Shown here piece after piece: positions 1 to 7,051 of a stretch of DNA of 8,554 bases. How positions within the stretch are numbered: the stretch's first letter is position 1; every line of letters starts with the position of its first letter. The notes under the pieces are model-generated. The model was not told the DNA's origin. It worked only from the letters and a program-made list of their open reading frames with translations, and made no database searches. The stretch covers positions 1-8,554 of the forward strand of contig CAAGKY010000180.1 of the NCBI GenBank assembly GCA_900770645.1. The letters run 5' to 3'. Both the position numbers and the translations under genes were made by a program. Source of the DNA: Bacilli bacterium. GTDB taxonomy: Bacteria; Bacillota_I; Bacilli_A; ML615J-28; CAG-313.

Positions 1-1288
1 TATTATCTTAGGATTAAAAGAAAAAGTAAGTTTAAAAGAAGCCTTAGAAAAAGCTTCTGGGATTGCTGAAAAATATGGATTTAAAATTGACCTAAAGAAA
101 AAGATTCATAACATGTCTGTTTCTGAAAAACAAACTGTTGAAATTATTAAAGTATTATATAGAGAAGTAGATATTTTAATTCTTGATGAACCAACTGCTG
201 TTTTAACTCCACAAGAAATTGAAAAACTTTTTAATATCATCAGTAAAATGAGAGAAGATAATAAATCAATTATTATTATCACTCATAAATTAAACGAAGT
301 TTTAAGAATCTCTGACCGTGTTTCAATCCTAAGAAAAGGAGAATATATTGGTACATTAAATACCAAAGAAACTGATGAAAGAGAATTAACTAACTATATG
401 GTTGGTAATAAAGTAGATTTAAAACTTGAAAGATTACGCCAAGAGGCTACATCTCCTACCCTTGAAATTAGAAACTTAAATATTTTAAAAGATGATGGAA
501 CAGAAGCTATTAAAGATTTAAATTTCTTCTTAAGAGGTGGACAAATCTTAGGGGTTGCGGGAATCGCAGGATGTGGACAAAAAGAATTATGTGAAGCAAT
601 CGTAGGATTAAGAAACTATAAAGGTGACATTAGCCATTTTGGAGAATCAATTGTAGGATATACTCCTGATGAAATTAAAGAAATAGGAATAAGAATGAGT
701 TTTATTCCTGAAGATAGATTAGGTTTAGGACTTGCTCCTAACTTATCAATTGTTGATAACTTATTACTTAAGAGTTATAACAAATCAAAAGGTATCTTTG
801 TTGATCGAAAAAGTGCTAGAGCTGAAACTTTAGAACTTATCGAAAGATATAATGTTCAAACAGAATCTGTAGATACTCCTGTTAAGAACTTAAGTGGTGG
901 TAATATTCAAAAAATCTTATTAGGTCGTGAAATTGGTACTGACCCTAATGTTATAATAACTGCCTATCCAGTTAGAGGATTAGATATTAACTCTGCCTAT
1001 ATGATTTATGATATATTAAATGAAGAAAAAGCTAAGAACACAGCGATATTATTTATCGGAGAAGATCTAGATGTTTTATTAACTTTCTGTGATAAGATTA
1101 TGGTTCTTAGTGAAGGAAGAAACATGGGTATTGTTCATACTAAAAATACTACTAAAGAAGAAATTGGGTTAATGATGACAGGTGCATTAAACTTATTAGA
1201 AAAATATCCAGAAAAACGTTATGGTTTTGCTAGTGATTCATTAGTAGATAAAAAAGCGAATGAGGTAAAAGATAATGACAATAGATAA
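1..1288 (+). CDS. Nucleoside-type ABC transporter ATP-binding protein, 5'-partial (NupO/YufO-like)
   Basis: This is the ATPase that powers import through the two permeases downstream. The frame is open from base 2, with 37 codons before the first ATG at 113. That ATG lies inside the signature motif (MSVSEKQ), so the true start is upstream of the window. About 428 residues are visible; the family is usually near 500, so the first Walker A is missing. Domain 1 shows the signature, Walker B ILILDEP followed by TAVLTPQE (about 176-211) and the H-loop His in ITHKLNE (about 284). Domain 2 shows the degenerate P-loop GVAGIAGCGQ (about 551), PEDRLGLGL (about 707), LSGGNIQK (about 890) and PVRGLD (about 968). 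The tandem layout and TAVLTPQE are typical of sugar/nucleoside (CUT2-like, BmpA-linked) ATPases. The permease neighbours favour nucleosides over ribose or galactose. The gene overlaps the next one by 14 bp. The family call is firm; the exact substrate is inferred. Confidence 0.93.
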   Translation, partial: IILGLKEKVSLKEALEKASGIAEKYGFKIDLKKKIHNMSVSEKQTVEIIKVLYREVDILILDEPTAVLTPQEIEKLFNIISKMREDNKSIIIITHKLNEVLRISDRVSILRKGEYIGTLNTKETDERELTNYMVGNKVDLKLERLRQEATSPTLEIRNLNILKDDGTEAIKDLNFFLRGGQILGVAGIAGCGQKELCEAIVGLRNYKGDISHFGESIVGYTPDEIKEIGIRMSFIPEDRLGLGLAPNLSIVDNLLLKSYNKSKGIFVDRKSARAETLELIERYNVQTESVDTPVKNLSGGNIQKILLGREIGTDPNVIITAYPVRGLDINSAYMIYDILNEEKAKNTAILFIGEDLDVLLTFCDKIMVLSEGRNMGIVHTKNTTKEEIGLMMTGALNLLEKYPEKRYGFASDSLVDKKANEVKDNDNR

Positions 1289-2435
1289 GAAAATTAAAAC
1301 ACCTCTAGTATCAATTATTAAAAGAGATGGATTACCTGCTTATAAAGCAGTATTAATTCGTGTTGCAGCATTTGTTTTTGCATTCTTACTATCAATGGTT
1401 TTAAGTGTTATAGTTATTGATGAAAATATGTTTGATATTATTGGAACATTAGTTCAAGGAGCAACAATAAGACCTTGGAGATTATTAATGGAGGCATCAC
1501 TATTACTTGCATTTGGAGTAGCAATTGTTGCACCATTTAAAATGAAATATTGGAATATGGGAGCTAATGGTCAAGTATTAATGGGTGCATTAGTGTCTAT
1601 AGTTTTAATGTTTTACTTAGATGATTTTGCGGTTAAAAGTTCATTTAATAATGTATTACTTATTGTCTTCATGTTAGTATGTAGTATTCTTGCTAGTGTT
1701 ATATGGGGAGTAATTCCTGCAATATTTAAAGTATACTTTAACACAAATGAAACTTTATTTACATTAATGATGAATTATATTGCTGCTGGTCTTGTTAGTT
1801 ATATTAACTATGTTTTAGCAGGTGGGACAAAAGAATCACCAGGGGTTATTAATCCTGATACAAAATCTGGTTGGTTACCAGTTGTAATAGATAAATATTT
1901 CATTCCAATTATAATTATTATTGCAATCACTGTAGTTATATATTTCTATATGAAAAAAACTAAACAAGGATATGAAATTAGTGTAGTTGGTGATAGTATT
2001 AATACAGCTAAATATGTTGGTATGAATACTAAGAAAATTATTATCAGAACACTTATAGTATCTGGTATTATTTGTGGTATTATAGGATTTATTTATGCGT
2101 CAGCAATTAATAAATCAATTGATAAAAACACATGTGGTTCACTTGGATTTACAGCTATCCTTGTTGCTTGGCTTGCTAATTTCTCACCACTTATTATGGC
2201 TGGTATTTCATTCTTACTTGCCTTCCTAACACTTGGTACATCTAAGGTATCATCTACTTATAGACTAGGATATAATGATTTATCAAATGTAATAATTGGT
2301 TTAATATTCTTTGCAATTTTAGTTTGTGAATTCTTTATTAGATTTAAAATTAAGTTTAATGAAGATAATTCGTTATATAAAACAGTCACAAAAATATTTA
2401 AGAAAAATAAAGATGGAGGTATAGAGCAATGTTAG
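1275..2435 (+). CDS. Nucleoside ABC transporter permease (NupP/YufP-like, BPD_transp_2)
   Basis: This 386-residue polytopic membrane protein would form half of the importer's translocation path. Hydrophobic stretches lie near residues 25-48, 70-88, 94-115, 128-148, 160-182, 205-225, 256-276, 291-320 and 338-360. Family landmarks are KYWNMGANGQVLMGAL (about 91-106), which matches the usual N-I-G-x-x-G-Q motif, and VVGDSINTAKYVGMN before a long hydrophobic segment (about 237-251). Both are typical of BPD_transp_2 permeases linked to BmpA-type binding proteins. The start is ATG at 1275, inside the end of the ATPase gene, with GAGGT at 1262-1266 and an 8-nt spacer; overlap and ribosome site suggest translational coupling. 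All five Trp codons are TGG. The length is normal for the family. Nucleoside specificity is inferred from gene order and similarity. Confidence 0.9.
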   Translation: MTIDKKIKTPLVSIIKRDGLPAYKAVLIRVAAFVFAFLLSMVLSVIVIDENMFDIIGTLVQGATIRPWRLLMEASLLLAFGVAIVAPFKMKYWNMGANGQVLMGALVSIVLMFYLDDFAVKSSFNNVLLIVFMLVCSILASVIWGVIPAIFKVYFNTNETLFTLMMNYIAAGLVSYINYVLAGGTKESPGVINPDTKSGWLPVVIDKYFIPIIIIIAITVVIYFYMKKTKQGYEISVVGDSINTAKYVGMNTKKIIIRTLIVSGIICGIIGFIYASAINKSIDKNTCGSLGFTAILVAWLANFSPLIMAGISFLLAFLTLGTSKVSSTYRLGYNDLSNVIIGLIFFAILVCEFFIRFKIKFNEDNSLYKTVTKIFKKNKDGGIEQC

Positions 2436-3424
2436 TATCAGTTTTAGCTACTGCATCTTCAGGTAAAATAGTTACCATTTTAGTTGCTGCTATATCTATG
2501 GGTATTGTATATTTATATGGTGCCGTAGGAGAAACAATTATTGAAAAAGGTGGTAACCTTAACTTAGGTATTCCTGGTATTATGTGCTTAGGTGCTCTTG
2601 GTGGAGTTATCGGAGTTAATACATATATTGCGTTATTTACTGTAGAAAATATTATCGCTTGGTTGATTATTATTTTCGCAATTGTATTTGCATTCTTATT
2701 TGCTGCTTTAGGTGGATTGATATATGCTTTATTAACTGTTACGTTCCAAGCTAATCAAAACGTAACAGGTCTAGCTCTAACAACATTTGGTGTTGGATTA
2801 ATGAAGTTTATTGGTTCAAATATTAATCAAGAAAATCTTTCAACAGCAAGTAGAAGTATTAGTAAATTATTTACTAATTATGATAAACTAGGATGGTTTG
2901 GTGAAATATTCTTATCACATGGTATTTTAGTTTATTTAGGAATTATTATTGCGGTTGCGGCTACAATATTCCTAAACAAAACAAGAAAAGGTTTATTCTT
3001 AAGAAGTATCGGTGAATCACCACAAACTGCAGATGCTCAAGGTATTAATGTATCCCTATATAAATATATGGCTATATTAATTGGATCAGGTATTGCGGGA
3101 CTTGGTGGATTATACTATGTAATGGATAGAACTGGTGGTAGTACTTTTGTTGAGGCCACAATTGAAGCATTCGGTTGGATGGCAGTTGCGTTAGTTATTT
3201 TCTCAATGTGGAAACCTAGCTTAAGTATAATTGGATCTATGTTATTTGGTGGATTATACATTTTACCAGATTATAGCAATGCATCTAACGTTCAATTAAA
3301 ATTGTTTAATATCTTACCATACTTTGCAACAATTGTTGTAATGATTATTACATCGGTATTAAAAGTTAAGAATAATCAACCACCAAAAGGTCTTGGGGTT
3401 AATTATTACCGCGAAGAAAGATAA
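2429..3424 (+). CDS. Nucleoside ABC transporter permease (NupQ/YufQ-like, BPD_transp_2)
   Basis: This 331-residue permease is the second transmembrane subunit of the importer. Near the N-terminus IIEKGGNLNLGIPGIMCLGA (about 37-56) matches the ER-x-G-x-x-N-I-G-x-E-G-x-M-x-x-G-A motif of NupQ-type permeases. Further on, SIGESPQTADAQGINV (about 193-208) precedes a Gly-rich membrane helix, as in its partner. Eight or more hydrophobic segments fill the rest, and the C-terminus is short and basic. ATG 2429 is preceded by a perfect GGAGGT at 2415-2420 with an 8-nt spacer, and overlaps the upstream stop codon region by 7 bp. It is the last gene of the operon, because a strong intrinsic terminator begins 10 bp after the stop. 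The protein is shorter than its partner, as is usual for this pair. Confidence 0.9.
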   Translation: MLVSVLATASSGKIVTILVAAISMGIVYLYGAVGETIIEKGGNLNLGIPGIMCLGALGGVIGVNTYIALFTVENIIAWLIIIFAIVFAFLFAALGGLIYALLTVTFQANQNVTGLALTTFGVGLMKFIGSNINQENLSTASRSISKLFTNYDKLGWFGEIFLSHGILVYLGIIIAVAATIFLNKTRKGLFLRSIGESPQTADAQGINVSLYKYMAILIGSGIAGLGGLYYVMDRTGGSTFVEATIEAFGWMAVALVIFSMWKPSLSIIGSMLFGGLYILPDYSNASNVQLKLFNILPYFATIVVMIITSVLKVKNNQPPKGLGVNYYREER

Positions 3425-3434
3425 TTTGGATAAT

Positions 3435-3471
3435 AAAACAGATTTGATAAACAAATCTGTTTTTATTTTTT
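3435..3471 (+). terminator. Intrinsic terminator of the ABC importer operon
   Basis: A perfect 12-bp stem (3435-3446 with 3452-3463, core ACAGATTTG / CAAATCTGT) carries a 5-nt loop and runs into a T-rich tail to about 3471. It lies just after the last permease gene and ends the operon before the next promoter. Confidence 0.9.
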
Positions 3472-3480
3472 AAAAAATTC

Positions 3481-3509
3481 TTGTAGTCATATAAAAAATA
3501 TGATACAAT
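3481..3509 (+). promoter_or_regulatory. Predicted sigma-A promoter of the SGNH lipoprotein gene
   Basis: The -35 TTGTAG (3481-3486), a 17-nt spacer and the -10 TACAAT (3504-3509) are seen, with an extended TGn at 3501-3503. The expected transcription start is near 3516, only about 10 nt before the ATG. Confidence 0.7.
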
Positions 3510-3516
3510 ATGTACG

Positions 3517-3522
3517 GGTGAT
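3517..3522 (+). promoter_or_regulatory. Non-standard ribosome binding site (GGTGAT) of the SGNH lipoprotein gene
   Basis: There is no AGGAGG before ATG 3526. Instead GGTGAT matches the 3' half of the extended Shine-Dalgarno consensus (AAGGAGGTGATC). Its register places the GG about 7 nt before the start, a normal distance. It fits within the very short predicted leader and supports ATG 3526 as the start. Confidence 0.5.
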
Positions 3523-3525
3523 ACA

Positions 3526-5601
3526 ATGAAAAAGATAATGCTAATATTTGTAACATTAATGATGTTATTATTAGTTACTGGATGTAAAGAAGAAATAACA
3601 AAATATACAGTAACATTTGAAAATGAAGATGGTTCAATTTATCAACAAGTTGAAGTAGAAGAAGGAAAAACAGTAACTGTTGAAGATTTAACTAAAGAGG
3701 GATATACATTTAATGGATGGTATAAAGGAGAAGAAAAAGTAACTTTGCCTTATACTGTTTTAGAAAATATAACATTAAAAGCTAAATTTAATATAAATAG
3801 CTATACTTATAAATTTTTATCAGAAGGTAAAGTAGTAAGTGAAGGTAGCGGTGTATATGGATCTGATATTCCATATCCAAGTAATCCAACCAAAGAAGAT
3901 ACTAGTGAACATTCATATAAATTTGTGTCATGGGATAAAACAGATACTATTTTAACTGGTGATATTGTATTTAATGCGTTATTTGAAAGCATTAAAAAAC
4001 AATATACTTATAAATTTATAGATGATGCAGGAAATATCTTAAAACAAGAAACAGTTGATTATGGAGTATTACCTATTGCACCTACTAATGTAAATAAAAC
4101 AGGATACAAATTTATTGGTTGGGATAAAGATATTATTCCAGTAGTAGAAGATGTTGTATATCAAGCTAAATTCAAAAAAATAGAAACTAGTAATCCTACA
4201 TTAAATGGTAAAATAGTTTCAATTCTTGGAGATAGTATTTCAACATTCTATGCACCTGGATCTGAAATGAATAGTTATTATAATGCGGAAAATACTTTCT
4301 ATTATCCAACATATTCTGCATCGATTAAAACTGTTGATTTAACTTGGTGGTATAAATTAATTAAAAACAATAATATGAAACTAGGAGTTAATAATTCTTG
4401 GAGTGGATCTTGTGCATATGGTTCATCATCAAGTGCAGGGGTATCAGATGGTAGAATTAACACAATTGATGATAATGGTGCACCAGATATTGTTATTATT
4501 TATCTAGGTACAAATGACTGTGCATCAGGATATACAACTGATCAATTTGGTAGTGCAATTAGACAAATAATTACTAAAGTTCAAAAACTATGTGGTGCAG
4601 ATATATTTGTCACAACTCTAGGTTATACCGCATATACTGGTTCTAAATATAAAGAAGAAACAAGATTAAGTTACAATCAAGAAATTAGAAAAATAGTTAG
4701 TGAATATAAATGTGGACTTATTCCACTAGATGAATATATTGTAGATACTAGTTATTCATTCTATTTAGGTGATAATTTACACTATAACGCAAAAGGTGCT
4801 GAATTATTATCAAAGATTTACGAAAAATCAATCAAAGAATATTATGGTATTAGATATACTGGATCAATAGAGGTTGAACACAAAGAACCATTACCAGAAG
4901 GTGTTATTGGAAAAATAACAGCAACAGCTGATAGTGACTTCTGGGGTAAATGTGAAACAGATGTATTCTTAGCTCCATCAGCAACATTTGTTTCTGCTCA
5001 ATACAGTTACCGAATTGAGATTACTAAACAAAATGGTAAATACGTTGTTACGGCGATTCACAAATCTGGTGATAATGCCTCATTCAATAGTGATTACGTA
5101 ATCGCAATATCTGATCTTCATGCCTCTAATAAAGCAATATTAGCGGATATCGCTAATGTTAAGGTTGGTTCAATTGTAGAATTTAACGAGTATGGTGGAT
5201 TCCCTAAAGAAATCCTATTCAAAGAAGGAGATAGCTCACAACCAAATCCACCACAAAATCCAAGTGTTGATGTTGAAGGAAAACTATCAGTTGGTGCATA
5301 TAACGAGGGTGTATGGACAAAATATGAAACTACTGTTATAGCTTATTCATATGAAGCAATGGATAAAGCAAGCACATTTGTTAATTTCCACATTATTGGT
5401 ATCACAAAAGATGGTAGTGATTATAAAGTAACATATTTAAAGAATGTTGATGAAAACTTTAATGCGGCTAAGTGTGATTATTATATTTTAATATATCGTA
5501 CACTAAGTTCAAAAACATATTTTGAAAATGCGAAAATGAATCAAAAAGTAGTTATAACTGGTGATATTAAAACACCAACTAGTTATTTAGAATTTAAATA
5601 A
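3526..5601 (+). CDS. Surface lipoprotein: three InlB-type repeats, SGNH/GDSL hydrolase, duplicated C-terminal module
   Basis: This is a 691-residue lipid-anchored exported protein. Residues 1-19 are a signal peptide ending in lipobox LVTGC, with lipidated Cys20. Residues about 27-89, 93-154 and 160-218 are three InlB B/Listeria-Bacteroides repeats; the first has GYTFNGWY (59-66), the others YKFVSWDK and YKFIGWDK. The SGNH hydrolase domain (about 228-437) has the whole set: GDSIS with Ser237, NNSWSGS with oxyanion Gly294, GTND with Asn330, and DNLH with Asp416 and His419. It should therefore be an active serine esterase or deacylase acting outside the membrane; the TWW and SWSGS segments suit the carbohydrate-esterase-like SGNH group. 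Two diverged modules follow (461-566, 584-691), separated by a Pro-rich linker (568-581). The gene has its own promoter and terminator. The substrate is unknown; surface or host glycan esters are an inference. Confidence 0.88.
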   Translation: MKKIMLIFVTLMMLLLVTGCKEEITKYTVTFENEDGSIYQQVEVEEGKTVTVEDLTKEGYTFNGWYKGEEKVTLPYTVLENITLKAKFNINSYTYKFLSEGKVVSEGSGVYGSDIPYPSNPTKEDTSEHSYKFVSWDKTDTILTGDIVFNALFESIKKQYTYKFIDDAGNILKQETVDYGVLPIAPTNVNKTGYKFIGWDKDIIPVVEDVVYQAKFKKIETSNPTLNGKIVSILGDSISTFYAPGSEMNSYYNAENTFYYPTYSASIKTVDLTWWYKLIKNNNMKLGVNNSWSGSCAYGSSSSAGVSDGRINTIDDNGAPDIVIIYLGTNDCASGYTTDQFGSAIRQIITKVQKLCGADIFVTTLGYTAYTGSKYKEETRLSYNQEIRKIVSEYKCGLIPLDEYIVDTSYSFYLGDNLHYNAKGAELLSKIYEKSIKEYYGIRYTGSIEVEHKEPLPEGVIGKITATADSDFWGKCETDVFLAPSATFVSAQYSYRIEITKQNGKYVVTAIHKSGDNASFNSDYVIAISDLHASNKAILADIANVKVGSIVEFNEYGGFPKEILFKEGDSSQPNPPQNPSVDVEGKLSVGAYNEGVWTKYETTVIAYSYEAMDKASTFVNFHIIGITKDGSDYKVTYLKNVDENFNAAKCDYYILIYRTLSSKTYFENAKMNQKVVITGDIKTPTSYLEFK
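3604..4179 (+). repeat. Three tandem InlB/Listeria-Bacteroides-type repeats (coding)
   Basis: The segment encodes three beta-rich repeats of about 60-65 residues. Their landmark tryptophans (W65, W136, W199) are 71 and 63 residues apart, and each repeat opens with Y-T-(V/Y)-x-F. The copies have diverged strongly and share no obvious DNA identity. They sit between the lipid anchor and the enzyme, as a stalk would. Confidence 0.75.
4906..5598 (+). repeat. Diverged tandem duplication of an unnamed C-terminal module (coding)
   Basis: Residues 461-566 and 584-691 of the SGNH lipoprotein align end to end. Both start with GK(I/L), then share W-x-K-x-E-T-x-V (W473 and W597, 124 apart), I-x-ITK, a Y-x-VT strand, DY-x-I-x-I, and an ending of the form (I/L)-x-F-K. 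A Pro/Gln/Asn-rich linker separates them. Identity looks like roughly 20-25% by eye. I recognise no named domain. Confidence 0.65.
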
Positions 5602-5607
5602 TAAATT

Positions 5608-5639
5608 AATCGTGTACAAAATACTTGTACACGATTTTT
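5608..5639 (+). terminator. Intrinsic terminator after the SGNH lipoprotein gene
   Basis: A perfect 12-bp stem (5608-5619 with 5625-5636, core CGTGTACAA / TTGTACACG) has a 5-nt loop and is followed by a T run to 5639. It starts 7 bp after the stop codon. Confidence 0.9.
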
Positions 5640-5648
5640 ATATTATAA

Positions 5649-5678
5649 CTTACATTTAAAAAATAAATATGATATACT
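5649..5678 (+). promoter_or_regulatory. Predicted sigma-A promoter of the SIS-domain gene
   Basis: The -10 TATACT (5673-5678) is preceded by an extended TGn (5670-5672). The best -35 is CTTACA (5649-5654, 4 of 6) with an 18-nt spacer. The expected start is near 5685, giving a leader of about 23 nt. Confidence 0.65.
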
Positions 5679-5707
5679 ATTTATAATAAAAAGAAAGTAG
5701 GATATAT

Positions 5708-6433
5708 ATGAAACAATTCACTGATAAAGTTAAAGAACTAATTGATGTGGTATATCAAGAAGAATATCAAAATATTATAGATGCAGCAAAAATAATTTTT
5801 GAATCTATCAAAGATAAAGGTATTTTACATGTTTTTGCGACGGGACATTCACATATGTTAGCAGAAGAAATGTTTTACCGTGCAGGAGGTCTTGTAGCAA
5901 TAGATCCTGTCTTAAGACCATTTCTAATGCAACATGAAGGCGCAATTAGCAGTACTAAATTTGAAAGATTACCTGGGATTGCTAAAATCGTGTTTGACGG
6001 ATTAGACAAACAAGCAAATGATCCATTCATTGTTGTATCCAACTCCGGAATTAATGCAGTGCCAGTTGAATTTGCTCAAATCGCTAAAGCTAACAACCAC
6101 AAAGTTATTGTTATAACTAGTGTTGCTTCATCTAAAAAATTAAAACCAAGAACCCTTGATAATAAACATTTATACGAATATGCAGATATTGTTATAGATA
6201 ATCATGTTCCAAGTGGTGATGGAGTTATTGAAACTAAATATGGTAATGCTGGAGCAGTATCATCAATAATTTGTAGTTATATCGCTCAAAGTCTTGTTTT
6301 AGAAATAATTGATTTATTTGTTAAAAACAACATTACTCCACCAATTTATATGAGTGCTAATTTAGAAGGTGGAGATGAACATAATAAAAAAATATATGAA
6401 GAATATAAGAACAGAGTAAAAAGTTTATATTAA
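5708..6433 (+). CDS. SIS-domain phosphosugar-binding protein, UPF0309 family
   Basis: This 241-residue soluble cytoplasmic protein is built on one SIS (sugar isomerase) fold, which binds phosphosugars in isomerases, etherases and regulators. Residues 44-62 hold GHSHMLAEEMFYRAGG, the hallmark of the UPF0309 family. VVSNSGIN (109-116) is the phosphate-binding Ser loop, IDNHVPSGDG lies at 163-172, and SANLEGGDEHN (216-226) is the usual C-terminal block. The length is normal for the family. There is no HTH domain, so it is not an RpiR-type regulator. It is related to phosphoheptose isomerase (GmhA) and MurNAc-6-P etherase folds, but the reaction is not established. The start is ATG 5708 with AGGA at 5699-5702 and a 5-nt spacer. 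It is not cotranscribed from upstream, since a terminator and its own promoter precede it. The family usually has SNSGRN; here Ile115 stands where Arg is common. Confidence 0.85.
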   Translation: MKQFTDKVKELIDVVYQEEYQNIIDAAKIIFESIKDKGILHVFATGHSHMLAEEMFYRAGGLVAIDPVLRPFLMQHEGAISSTKFERLPGIAKIVFDGLDKQANDPFIVVSNSGINAVPVEFAQIAKANNHKVIVITSVASSKKLKPRTLDNKHLYEYADIVIDNHVPSGDGVIETKYGNAGAVSSIICSYIAQSLVLEIIDLFVKNNITPPIYMSANLEGGDEHNKKIYEEYKNRVKSLY

Positions 6434-6462
6434 TTAATATATTATTATTATTATGGTATAAT
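6434..6462 (+). promoter_or_regulatory. Predicted sigma-A promoter of the small lipoprotein gene, abutting the SIS stop codon
   Basis: A consensus -10 TATAAT (6457-6462) carries an extended TGG (6454-6456). The -35 TTAATA (6434-6439, 4 of 6) is at 17 nt and starts directly after the TAA at 6431-6433. The expected leader is about 18 nt. Confidence 0.75.
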
Positions 6463-6486
6463 CAAAGTGTAGATGGAGGTATTAAG

Positions 6487-7041
6487 ATGAAAAAAATTAT
6501 TTGTCTTTGTATTTTGGTTTTTACTTTATGTTTAACTGGTTGTTCTAAAAAAACTGAATTTTTTACTAAGAGTGAATTAGATAGTTTTGGTTTAAGTGAT
6601 TTAGTAGCACCTAATAATGCATCTAACTATTATAATAAAAGTACTAATAAAATGTTATTTTGTTACATGAACGTTAAAAATGATGATGATGTAAGAAATT
6701 ATGTATTAGATATTCTTGAAATGTTAGATAATACTGATATATACAAAGTGTATGGTTATACTAAAGCAGAGGATATGTATAAAGAAAATAAAAATGTTTA
6801 TTTATCTAAAAATATCGAAGATTATTTAGTTGATGATTATGACTATTTAGAAGATGGTGTATCATATAATGCATATGAAATATACTATGTGTTAGATGGT
6901 GATGAATATCAAAATCAAGTATTTGATTTATGTATTACATCATATACTGAAGAACAAAATCATCTATATTTAACAGGATATAATTTGTTAATTTCTATCA
7001 CAAAAAGAAATGCGTCTAATTATACATTTATGAATGAATAG
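6487..7041 (+). CDS. Small lipoprotein of unknown function, Tyr/Asp-rich
   Basis: I do not recognise this 184-residue protein. Residues 1-18 form a lipoprotein signal peptide (MKK, then a hydrophobic run with three cysteines) ending in lipobox LTGC, so Cys19 should be lipidated and the protein anchored outside the membrane. The mature part is acidic and unusually rich in tyrosine (21 in the whole protein), with the dense run DYLVDDYDYLEDG at 112-124. It contains two further cysteines (59 and 149). Alternating short strand-like segments such as AYEIYYVLDG and LYLTGYNLLISITK suggest a small alpha/beta or beta fold. ATG 6487 has an ideal GGAGGT (6475-6480) with a 6-nt spacer. It is a single-gene unit with its own promoter and terminator, though readthrough from the SIS gene is possible. 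Export is well supported; function is not. Confidence 0.8.
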   Translation: MKKIICLCILVFTLCLTGCSKKTEFFTKSELDSFGLSDLVAPNNASNYYNKSTNKMLFCYMNVKNDDDVRNYVLDILEMLDNTDIYKVYGYTKAEDMYKENKNVYLSKNIEDYLVDDYDYLEDGVSYNAYEIYYVLDGDEYQNQVFDLCITSYTEEQNHLYLTGYNLLISITKRNASNYTFMNE

Positions 7042-7051
7042 ATAAGAAATG

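Noticed and set aside
113..115. ATG at 113 as the start of the ABC ATPase
   Set aside because: The frame is open to the window edge, and the residues before it match the family. This Met belongs to the signature motif, so the gene is truncated by the window and does not start here.
3425..3525. Purine riboswitch or other structured leader near the nucleoside transporter
   Set aside because: The gap downstream of the operon holds only a terminator and a promoter with a leader of about 10 nt. Any control region of the operon would be upstream of the window.
3807..3992. Minus-strand open frame of 61 codons inside the SGNH lipoprotein gene
   Set aside because: It is wholly antisense to a well-supported coding region, has no family features and no visible ribosome site, so it is a shadow frame.
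3526..6433. A functional module joining the SGNH lipoprotein and the SIS protein
   Set aside because: A strong terminator and a separate promoter split the two genes. Deacylation of a glycan followed by phosphosugar handling is imaginable, but nothing in the sequence ties them together.
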